Positions 1-6,024 of a stretch of 8,896 nucleotides of DNA are shown here, in pieces (position 1 is the first letter of the stretch; each line of letters starts with the position of its first letter). Source of the stretch: an uncultured Clostridia bacterium (GTDB taxonomy: Bacteria > Bacillota > Clostridia > Lachnospirales > CAG-274); contig CAMOYW010000022.1 in NCBI GenBank assembly GCA_946630405.1, forward strand, positions 1-8,896, read 5' to 3'. The notes beneath the pieces are model-generated. The model made no database searches, was not told the DNA's origin, and saw only the letters and a program-made list of their open reading frames with translations. The position numbers and the translations under genes are program-made.

Positions 1-2671
1 TGACGGAGGTATGGCGGGAGTCAGCGCACCTAAGACCTTTGTGCTTGGCTCAATGACCGTTGTGGGCGGTTTGAACGATGCCATTCGTACTTCCAACAGA
101 GCCATAACAAGACTTGACGAGCAGATACAAGACGAAGTGGAGTTTTCGGGCAGGTATTATATCAACAAGCATGGAGATAGTTCCCGTTACCTGCTTTTCA
201 CCCTCGATACCAACGATATACTCGATGTTTACTGCTCCACACAGGGCGGTAAAGGTACGATCTGCTTTGAGTCGCTTGACAGTAAAGTTGTGTTCAGAAG
301 CGTGGAAACGACCGATGAGGTGAAGTGTTACAGATTTCATGCGCCCAAGAAGGGTTTGTACAGGCTGTATTCCGTTTCGGGCAAGCCGAATTTCTTCCGT
401 ATAATAAGGAAGATACCCAACATTACTGAGGTCAGCGTTACCGTAGAATGTGCCGATGATTTCCCCGATGATATGAACATACTGTTCAAAGGTTACACAA
501 CGGGTAAGGTTTTTGGCAGTGAAGTGACGAGAAAGGGTAAAATATTTGCAAGGCTGCCTGCCGAAGCAAGATATTACCCCGTAATAGACGGCTCCAAGAG
601 CCACATTATAGAAGCACCCGAGCTGATAAAAACAGACGAAAAGAAGATAGATCTGATCGTAAAGGTCAAAAAGGTCGATACTTGTGAAGTATACGGAGAG
701 ATGACGGGTATAGAAGAGAATCTTTCTCCCGAACTTTTCTTTGAGACGGATGCTCCATATAAGCCTTATCTTGAAACAGAGGGCAAAAAATACAAGGCGG
801 TGGTTGAAAAGGGCAGAAGCTATGTCGTTGTTGTAAATGGTGCGAACGACTATGATCCGCCCGCACGCTTTGTGGCACATGATGACGGAAGAGCGGATAT
901 AACCTTCGTTAAAAAGTCCGTATATAAAGTGGATGTAAATGTTATAAGTGAGCTTGACTGTCGCTCGGATATTATCAGAGAGGCAAGCATCACATTTGAA
1001 AATCGCAACGAAAAGGGCAATGCCAAAACCTTTGCTCTTAAAGATGACATATATTTGAGAGACGGTGTGTACGAGGTCAAACTCAGCGGCTATAACAAAT
1101 ACGAGGCAGAGCCGAAGCTTATGCCCGACTTGAAGGTCTGCGGTGCGCCCGCTTATGTGGATGTCGAATTTGTGATGCCCACCACAAGAATATTTGACAA
1201 CAAGAGCATTTCCGTAATGACGGAACGTGCGTTTAAGGGGCTTGTATTCTGGGGCGATGTGGTACTTCAGGCGGAAAACGAGCAGATATTTGCTCCCCGA
1301 GGTTCAAGCATCAAGATACCCGTGGGTAAGGGCAGATTTATACGCATAAAGTGCAGAGGAGAAGCTCGGCTTGCCGTAAATGACGATATGATACCGCTTG
1401 ACGGTAAGGGTTACGGTTATATACAAGCAGATGAAGATTTCGTGGTGGTGGATATGATATCCAATGCCGAAATACAGCAAATATCTGTTTTGACGGACGA
1501 AACCAAGACTTCCGAAATATATGTGGGCAAAAACAGGCAGTACAAGACCATCACCGAGGCGCTTTCCGTAATAGACAGAATGAGGAGAGACGGCGAGAGG
1601 ATAACGGTATTTATAGACCCCGGTGACTATCGTGAGCAGCTTATAATAGAAGAAGAAAATATCACCTTTAAAAATTCCTGCGGCGATTATTCCCTTGAAC
1701 TTAAAAACGAGGGAGTGGACATAGGAGATAATGAGGTTCGTATTTCTTCCTATTATATGCACGGATATAATTACTATTCCATGGACGAGAATTCGAGGTA
1801 CAGTTCGGAGCGTTTGCGTATAAATAAGATAAACGGCAGGCTCTCACATACCAACCCCGGCGGAGTAAGACTCGGCGGCTCTATGTGGAATGCGACCGTG
1901 ATCGTGGCTGCAAAGGGATTTGAGGCGGAAGGAATAATATTTGAAAATTCCGCCAACAGATACATATCTCCCCTTGAAACCGAAGATGTGGTGGAGCAGT
2001 GGAAGATAGGAAGCAGGGGAGAACGCCCCAAAAAAGCTTTTGATACGAGCGTACAGCAAAGATCGTTCCAGGAAAGAGCGGCGGCACTTGCATTAAAGAA
2101 AGACGGAGCGGTATTTAAAAAATGCCGTTTTGTCGGTAAGCAGGATACTCTCTACGGGGATATGGATATAAAGAGCTATTTTGAAGATTGTATCATAATG
2201 GGTACGGTGGACTTTATATTCGGAGCCTTTAATGCCGTGTTTGAAAGCTGCGAGCTTGTGCTCAACGCTTCCGAAGATGAAAAAGAAGAGATGTACATTA
2301 CCGCTTGTAACCAAAACGGAACACGGGGTGTGCTTCTTAATAACTGCAAGGTGACATATCCCGAGTTCGGAAAGGACACCGCCGCAAGGAAGATAACGAA
2401 AAAAGGTTATCTCGGCAGACCGTGGAAAGCAAGAGTATCCGAAACGGTGTTTGCAAATACGGATATAGCCAAAGGCGAGGACGGAGAGCCGATAATAGCC
2501 CTTGAAGGGTGGAGCGATTCGTTGGGCGGTGAAGCTCCCGTATACGAATACAACACCACGGTCGAGGGAGAAAAGGCTGATATGTCAAAAAGAGTTCCGT
2601 GGGCGACAGAGCTTAAAGAGCCGATCCTCCCCGACGGCACTAAGTTGAACAAGGATGACTTTCTTAAATAG
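1..2671 (+). CDS. Pectinesterase (pectin methylesterase, CE8 family), 5' partial
   Basis: Secreted-type enzyme that removes methyl esters from pectin homogalacturonan, releasing methanol and exposing the chain to lyases. Residues are numbered from the ATG at 11. The right-handed beta-helix domain starts near residue 501 (SEIYVGKNRQYKTITEAL). CE8 motifs follow in order: QERAAAL (Q687), KQDTLYGD (Q711, acid D712), GTVDFIFG (nucleophile D734) and LGRPW (R803). The two Asp are 22 residues apart, close to the family spacing, so the enzyme looks active. Residues 1-500 are not a recognised catalytic domain; about 138-398 look like three tandem beta modules of 80-95 residues, perhaps binding or spacer domains. 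The frame is open to base 2, and the ATG at 11 directly abuts GGAGGT with no spacing, so the true start and any signal peptide probably lie upstream. A terminator follows the stop. Family assignment is very secure; the role of the N-terminal half is inferred. Confidence 0.93.
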   Translation, partial: DGGMAGVSAPKTFVLGSMTVVGGLNDAIRTSNRAITRLDEQIQDEVEFSGRYYINKHGDSSRYLLFTLDTNDILDVYCSTQGGKGTICFESLDSKVVFRSVETTDEVKCYRFHAPKKGLYRLYSVSGKPNFFRIIRKIPNITEVSVTVECADDFPDDMNILFKGYTTGKVFGSEVTRKGKIFARLPAEARYYPVIDGSKSHIIEAPELIKTDEKKIDLIVKVKKVDTCEVYGEMTGIEENLSPELFFETDAPYKPYLETEGKKYKAVVEKGRSYVVVVNGANDYDPPARFVAHDDGRADITFVKKSVYKVDVNVISELDCRSDIIREASITFENRNEKGNAKTFALKDDIYLRDGVYEVKLSGYNKYEAEPKLMPDLKVCGAPAYVDVEFVMPTTRIFDNKSISVMTERAFKGLVFWGDVVLQAENEQIFAPRGSSIKIPVGKGRFIRIKCRGEARLAVNDDMIPLDGKGYGYIQADEDFVVVDMISNAEIQQISVLTDETKTSEIYVGKNRQYKTITEALSVIDRMRRDGERITVFIDPGDYREQLIIEEENITFKNSCGDYSLELKNEGVDIGDNEVRISSYYMHGYNYYSMDENSRYSSERLRINKINGRLSHTNPGGVRLGGSMWNATVIVAAKGFEAEGIIFENSANRYISPLETEDVVEQWKIGSRGERPKKAFDTSVQQRSFQERAAALALKKDGAVFKKCRFVGKQDTLYGDMDIKSYFEDCIIMGTVDFIFGAFNAVFESCELVLNASEDEKEEMYITACNQNGTRGVLLNNCKVTYPEFGKDTAARKITKKGYLGRPWKARVSETVFANTDIAKGEDGEPIIALEGWSDSLGGEAPVYEYNTTVEGEKADMSKRVPWATELKEPILPDGTKLNKDDFLK

Positions 2672-2697
2672 AAGAAAGTAAAGGAGTTTTCTTAAAT
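2658..2697 (+). repeat. Small inverted and direct repeat around the pectinesterase stop codon
   Basis: ACTTTCTT (2658-2665) and AAGAAAGT (2672-2679) form a perfect 8-base inverted repeat, with the TAG stop (2669-2671) in the loop. TTTCTTAAAT also occurs twice in direct orientation, at 2660-2669 and 2688-2697. It could be a short duplication near the gene end or an mRNA 3'-end structure. No function can be assigned. Confidence 0.4.
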
Positions 2698-2705
2698 GAA
2701 ATAAT

Positions 2706-2750
2706 GTGCAAACAAAGAGCGGACGTTTTGTCTGCTCTTTGTTTTTGCAC
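2706..2750 (+). terminator. Intrinsic terminator after the pectinesterase gene
   Basis: ACAAAGAGCGGAC (2712-2724) pairs with GTCTGCTCTTTGT (2730-2742) over 13 positions with one G-U, around a 5-base loop. A T run (2742-2746) follows. Outer arms GTGCAA (2706-2711) and TTGCAC (2745-2750) extend the palindrome. It starts 35 bases after the pectinesterase stop codon, so the gene upstream ends its own transcription unit. Confidence 0.88.
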
Positions 2751-2868
2751 AGAATAATTGAAATCGGGAAAATATTACGGAAAAACATGTGATCAAGCAT
2801 TATAACAGCAGTATAGTGGAAATATTACATAAAAATTCAATGATTAATGTATGGATTATATCCCAAAT

Positions 2869-2930
2869 GTGCAAAAGTAAGTCCGAAATGTTGCAAAAGT
2901 GTTGCGAAAAAGGTCATATTTTGTAAAAAA
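2869..2930. repeat. 11-base phased repeats with A-tracts, predicted curved DNA
   Basis: Four consecutive 11-base units are visible: GTGCAAAAGTA (2869), AGTCCGAAATG (2880), TTGCAAAAGTG (2891) and TTGCGAAAAAG (2902). The A-tracts at 2873-2876, 2886-2888, 2895-2898, 2907-2911 and 2925-2930 recur roughly every one or two helical turns. Phased A-tracts bend DNA. Lying upstream of two predicted promoters, this may aid RNA polymerase binding or serve as a multimeric protein site; that role is inferred. Confidence 0.5.
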
Positions 2931-2981
2931 CGGGTCTATATTTCACCAATATATTGTCGAGTTTACTTAATTATCTCAAAT

Positions 2982-2998
2982 ATTACACATTATTTACA
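2982..2998 (+). promoter_or_regulatory. Direct-repeat box pair 1 (ATTACA-N5-TTTACA)
   Basis: Two hexamers with an 11-base period end 14 bases upstream of the -35 at 3013. Direct hexamer repeats at one-helical-turn spacing are the usual target layout of OmpR/PhoB-family response regulators, for example the Bacillus PhoP box TT(A/T/C)ACA repeated every 11 bases. Resemblance to that site is seen in the sequence; the regulator is unknown. Confidence 0.42.
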
Positions 2999-3012
2999 GT
3001 TCGCAAAAACAC

Positions 3013-3041
3013 TTGATTTTGGCAAAAAATAGTGGTAATAT
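3013..3041 (+). promoter_or_regulatory. Predicted sigma-A promoter P1 of the surface-protein gene
   Basis: TTGATT (3013-3018), a 17-base spacer, then TAATAT (3036-3041) preceded by TGG, an extended -10. Expected transcription start is near 3048. The promoter overlaps an inverted repeat: CTTGAT (3012-3017) with ATCAAG (3045-3050), and GGTA/TACC (3034-3044) around the -10, which could be an operator. The -10 is weaker than that of P2. Confidence 0.5.
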
Positions 3042-3078
3042 ACCATCAAGCAAAACGACTGAGAGGTTAATAAACAAT

Positions 3079-3095
3079 GTTACAGTAATGTTACA
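3079..3095 (+). promoter_or_regulatory. Direct-repeat box pair 2 (GTTACA-N5-GTTACA)
   Basis: AATGTTACA occurs at 3076-3084 and again at 3087-3095, an exact 9-base direct repeat with an 11-base period. It ends 15 bases upstream of the -35 of P2, matching the placement of box pair 1 before P1. This is a typical position for a class II-like activator of the OmpR/PhoB type; the regulator is not identified. Confidence 0.5.
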
Positions 3096-3110
3096 AAATT
3101 ACTTTTGTTA

Positions 3111-3139
3111 TTGACTATGGCGGTGTGTAATGCTATAAT
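3111..3139 (+). promoter_or_regulatory. Strong sigma-A promoter P2 of the surface-protein gene
   Basis: TTGACT (3111-3116), a 17-base spacer and a perfect TATAAT (3134-3139) preceded by TGC, giving an extended -10. Transcription should start near 3146, leaving a leader of about 55 bases. It is the closest to consensus of the promoters seen here and fits a very highly expressed gene. Confidence 0.85.
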
Positions 3140-3151
3140 ACTTTTGTTAAA

Positions 3152-3171
3152 AGAGGTTATGCTAAGCCTCT
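3152..3171 (+). promoter_or_regulatory. 5'-end mRNA hairpin in the surface-protein leader
   Basis: AGAGGTT (3152-3158) pairs with AAGCCTCT minus one base (3165-3171), 7 pairs including one G-U, around a 6-base loop. It begins about six bases after the predicted P2 start site. Hairpins at the extreme 5' end commonly protect long-lived mRNAs from degradation; that function is inferred. Confidence 0.5.
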
Positions 3172-3200
3172 GCACATTTATTTCATAAGGAGGAAACGAA

Positions 3201-5666
3201 ATGAAAAAGAAAATTGCTATTCTTTTGGCAGCAGCTATGACACTTAGCGCGCTTCCTATGACAGCATTTGCTAGTTCTACAAACTCTGTAAACAAAGTTG
3301 CTTCCGTTCAGGAAGATGAAGAAATCAGAACAAGCGGCGACCTCATCACTTTAAAGGTTGCTCCTAAGGACGAAGTTGAGACCGGTGACACGATCATCAT
3401 CGACATCACAAACGGTGAGTTCGATTCAGATCTCGTAGGTGAGGCTCAGTACAAGGATTGGGATGCTTTCTGGTCATATGTATCAGCAGGCGCTACTCTT
3501 AAGCAGGCTTACACAAGATACGTATACCAGAACGATACAAACGCTCTTCCCTACAGAATCAACTACTTAAGCAAGAGCCAGATCGAAGTTGAGCTTTGCC
3601 CCCTTGCTGAAGGTTATGCAGACAGAGATAACACATCCGACCAGTTAACACTTGGTAAGCCCGTTTACAACATCGCTTTACCTGCAAAGGCAACCGATGA
3701 GGGTGATGTAAAGATCTCCGTTGACAGCAACAACACATCTATCTCCGACTCTTCTTCTATCACAATAGCTAAGACTACTACATCAGGTGGTAGCACAACA
3801 GCTTCAGTAGCAGAGAGCGAGGTTAAGTCTAAGTCTGATGACGTTATCATCGTTCCCGACATCACAGTTAAGGAAGATACAACAAACACCTTCCCCGGTC
3901 TTGAGTACGACTTACTCAATGACAAAGTTATTGTAGAGTCCGGTACAATCAGATTTAAGGTTAACGGCAAGTATACTTGGAAGAAGTACCCCACTCTTAA
4001 GAATGGTACAGGTTATGACCACAAGTTCACACTTAGCCCTTCTAAGACCACTGATACTTATGTAGAGTTCGAGCTTACAGGTGACCTTTTCGATTCCGAG
4101 AAGCTTTCATCCGTAATCCTTACAGGTGGTGAAGTAGAGGTTAAGGATTCCGATAAGGACTTCGGCGATGTTACAATCACTGTTTCCGGTTCTTCCGCAG
4201 GTATCACAACCGAGTCTATCGTAGTAGCTCACAGAGAAGACTATGGCTTCAGCCTTACAGCTCTTGAGTCTGCTCCTACAATCTTCGCAGGTAGAACTCC
4301 CGTTGAAGTAAACGGCAAGTACACTGACCTTGACGAGGATGACTTCTTAACAGCTAAGTTCAGATTCTCTGAGACAGCTAACAACACATGGTTAGACAGC
4401 AGAAAGCTTGAATTCACAGTTCCCGACGGTGTTAAGATCATCGGTGCTAAGATTGACAAGGCTAAGTATGTAACAGGTGGTGTTTCCGAGATCGAGTCAA
4501 ACTCTGTAATCGCTAACACAGGTTCTTCACTTAGAATAAGCGCTCTTAAGGGTGCTGTAGATGAGGATGAGATCTCCTACATCGACCTTGCTCTTTATGT
4601 AACAGCTCAGGCTGGTTTCACCGGTGACGTAACTGTTACTGCTGCCGGTGCAGGCCTTGACGCTGACAAGCTTACACCTCTTACAGTTGCTACTGTTGTT
4701 GCTCCTGTAACAATTGAGACTTCTGCAACAAAGACTAACTTAGGTTACCAGGCTACACCTACAGCTGACATCACAATCACTGAGGCTGCTGCAGGCGCAT
4801 TCATGGATGACGAGTATGTTGTAATCAAGATGGATACTGTATATGGCGATCAAGAGCTTGGTTTCGCATCTGATGATGCTGAGCTTACTGTTGATGGCGA
4901 TCTCGAAGTTAAGGATTTCAAGGTTACAAGCGGTAACATGAAGTTCAAGATCGACGGCGAGAGCTATGCAGGTCCTTCCACAATAACAATCAAGAACGTT
5001 CAGGTTGGTACTACACGTTCCATCCCTTACGGTTCTTATGACCTCTTAGTTGGTGGCGATGCACTCGTTAACAACTACAAGGAAACTGTAAACCAGAAGT
5101 CTACTATACCTGCTGAGAGCGGTGCTCTTAAGCCCAACGACTTCAATGACTATGATGACTTTGGTCTCTTCGATACAGACGAAGGATACAAGTTCAAGGG
5201 TTACTTACAGGTTGTAACTGAGACCGGTACACTTGATGGTAAGGTTGAGGTAACAATTGGTGAGACTACTATGAAGCTTGATGGCGAAGATGTAGAGATG
5301 GACGTTGCTCCTTACATCCAGACATCCAGCAACAGCACAATGGTTCCCGTTAGATTTGTAGCACTTGCTATCGGTGTTGATTCCGAGGCTGTTACAGACG
5401 CTGACAACTCCAGCAAGATCCTTTGGGATGCTAACACAAAGACTTGTACAATCATCTATGCTGCAGGTAACGGCATGAAGATTATCAAGTTCCAGGCTGG
5501 TAGCGATCAGATGGTAATCGACGGTACTTCCGTAACACTGGAGAACGGCGTAGTAGCTGAGATCACCGACGGTAGAATGTTTGTTCCTTTCAGAGCTCTT
5601 GGTCAGGCACTTGGTGTAACTGTATCTTGGGATGCTGAGACAAGAACAGCTATCTACAACGCTTAA
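3201..5666 (+). CDS. Abundant secreted surface protein with C-terminal copper amine oxidase N-like (stalk) domain
   Basis: An 821-residue exported protein, probably a major cell-surface or S-layer-like component. It has a classic signal peptide (MKKK, hydrophobic core, cleavage after AFA near residue 25). Two or three beta-rich modules follow, marked by GDVKISV (168), GDVTITV (322) and GDVTVTA (475), a period of 153-154 residues. Residues about 683-821 match the copper amine oxidase N-terminal-like family, with MVPVRF, ILWD, FVPFRAL and VSWDAETRTA; this is a stalk fold, not an oxidase. No SLH domain, LPXTG motif or catalytic site is visible. The start is set by TAAGGAGG (3186-3193), 7 bases before ATG. 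Codons are strongly biased (AAG, ATC, TTC, ACA, AGA), unlike the ATA-rich neighbours, which fits very high expression. Family of the C-terminus and secretion are secure; the structural role is inferred. Confidence 0.88.
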   Translation: MKKKIAILLAAAMTLSALPMTAFASSTNSVNKVASVQEDEEIRTSGDLITLKVAPKDEVETGDTIIIDITNGEFDSDLVGEAQYKDWDAFWSYVSAGATLKQAYTRYVYQNDTNALPYRINYLSKSQIEVELCPLAEGYADRDNTSDQLTLGKPVYNIALPAKATDEGDVKISVDSNNTSISDSSSITIAKTTTSGGSTTASVAESEVKSKSDDVIIVPDITVKEDTTNTFPGLEYDLLNDKVIVESGTIRFKVNGKYTWKKYPTLKNGTGYDHKFTLSPSKTTDTYVEFELTGDLFDSEKLSSVILTGGEVEVKDSDKDFGDVTITVSGSSAGITTESIVVAHREDYGFSLTALESAPTIFAGRTPVEVNGKYTDLDEDDFLTAKFRFSETANNTWLDSRKLEFTVPDGVKIIGAKIDKAKYVTGGVSEIESNSVIANTGSSLRISALKGAVDEDEISYIDLALYVTAQAGFTGDVTVTAAGAGLDADKLTPLTVATVVAPVTIETSATKTNLGYQATPTADITITEAAAGAFMDDEYVVIKMDTVYGDQELGFASDDAELTVDGDLEVKDFKVTSGNMKFKIDGESYAGPSTITIKNVQVGTTRSIPYGSYDLLVGGDALVNNYKETVNQKSTIPAESGALKPNDFNDYDDFGLFDTDEGYKFKGYLQVVTETGTLDGKVEVTIGETTMKLDGEDVEMDVAPYIQTSSNSTMVPVRFVALAIGVDSEAVTDADNSSKILWDANTKTCTIIYAAGNGMKIIKFQAGSDQMVIDGTSVTLENGVVAEITDGRMFVPFRALGQALGVTVSWDAETRTAIYNA

Positions 5667-5706
5667 TTTAAAACGATTTAAGCAATAGTATTACACACAT
5701 ATACAG

Positions 5707-5734
5707 AAAGGGAGTCCCTTTGGGGCTCCCTTTT
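5707..5734 (+). terminator. Intrinsic terminator of the surface-protein gene
   Basis: AAAGGGAGTCCC (5707-5718) pairs with GGGGCTCCCTTT (5722-5733), 12 pairs with one G-U, around a TTT loop. It is preceded by A-rich sequence and followed by a short T run (5731-5734). It starts 40 bases after the stop codon and should end the strongly expressed transcript before the moxR region. Confidence 0.9.
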
Positions 5735-5749
5735 GCTATGCAAATTTTA

Positions 5750-5778
5750 TTGAAATTGTAAGTAATGTATGGTAGAAT
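5750..5778 (+). promoter_or_regulatory. Sigma-A promoter upstream of the folded repeat and moxR
   Basis: TTGAAA (5750-5755), a 17-base spacer and TAGAAT (5773-5778) preceded by TGG (extended -10). The start would be near 5785, giving either a roughly 240-base leader for moxR containing the structured element at 5855-5947, or a separate short RNA. No better promoter is seen nearer to moxR. Confidence 0.65.
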
Positions 5779-5854
5779 AAAGTAAACCGTAATATACTAA
5801 TACTAATTCATCATAGAAATCTTTACATTTAGAATGTTGTTATGTAATTTGTAG

Positions 5855-5947
5855 GGAACGACCTATTCACCGCAATGAAATGCGGACGGCGAAGCCGGCT
5901 TTTGCGGAGCAAAAGTGATAGACCTGTGTGTCGTTCCGCCACTTTTG
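5855..5947 (+). repeat. Palindromic intergenic element folding into a multibranched RNA (MITE-like or leader structure)
   Basis: Outer arms GGAACGAC (5855-5862) and GTCGTTCC (5930-5937) are perfect complements. Inside are an arm CTAT-t-CA (5863-5869) with TGATAG (5916-5921) and three serial hairpins: CCGCA/TGCGG (5870-5885), CGGC-GAA-GCCG (5887-5897) and CTTTTGC-GGA-GCAAAAG (5899-5915). CAAAAGTG (5910-5917) can instead pair with CACTTTTG (5940-5947), so two folds compete. GC content is much higher than in the flanks, which suggests an inserted element. Short palindromic intergenic repeats are common in Clostridia; a transcribed regulatory leader is the alternative. No target-site duplication is clear. 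Confidence 0.55.
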
Positions 5948-6024
5948 ATAAATAAAAATATAAAGATTGCTATGGAGTTTTAGTATAAATCAGACAGAGT
6001 AATAAACATTTCCGTGGTGGATAT

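Larger units (their letters stand above)
2979..3165 (+). repeat. Tandem duplication of a promoter cassette, about 97-base unit
   Basis: Elements recur in the same order about 97 bases apart: AATATTACA (2979) and AATGTTACA (3076); a second TTACA 11 bases on (2994 and 3091); TTGATTTTGGC (3013) and TTGACTATGGC (3111), 9 of 11 identical; a -10 at 3036 and 3134; then AGAGGTTA (3062 and 3152). The order and spacing argue for an old tandem duplication of a whole promoter and leader, since diverged between the anchors. Confidence 0.5.

Noticed and set aside
11..13. ATG at 11 as the true start of the pectinesterase
   Set aside because: GGAGGT touches the ATG with no spacing, the frame stays open to the window edge, and no signal peptide follows, so it is probably an internal Met.
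50..880. Long minus-strand reading frame opposite the pectinesterase
   Set aside because: It lies entirely inside a gene with clear family motifs on the other strand, and its translation shows no domain-like pattern.
2847..3032. A 61-codon reading frame in the intergenic region
   Set aside because: It has no ribosome site, an atypical Cys/Lys/Tyr-rich composition, and lies across the phased repeats and promoter P1.
3159..3188. Possible leader peptide (MLSLCTFIS) ending in the ribosome site of the surface-protein gene
   Set aside because: AGAGG is only 2 bases from the ATG, and the start codon lies in the hairpin loop; chance is the simpler reading.
5690..5706. TATTACACA followed by ATACAG, resembling box pair 1
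   Set aside because: Spacing is 10 rather than 11, it lies inside the surface-gene transcript just before its terminator, and it is 44 bases from the next -35.
5855..5937. Folded element considered as a tRNA
   Set aside because: The cloverleaf-like shape lacks the conserved T-loop and D-loop bases, an anticodon arm of 5 pairs with a 7-base loop, and a normal acceptor arm length.
5984..5989. TATAAA close to moxR as a promoter -10
   Set aside because: No acceptable -35 at 16-18 bases and no TG extension, unlike the other promoters in the window.
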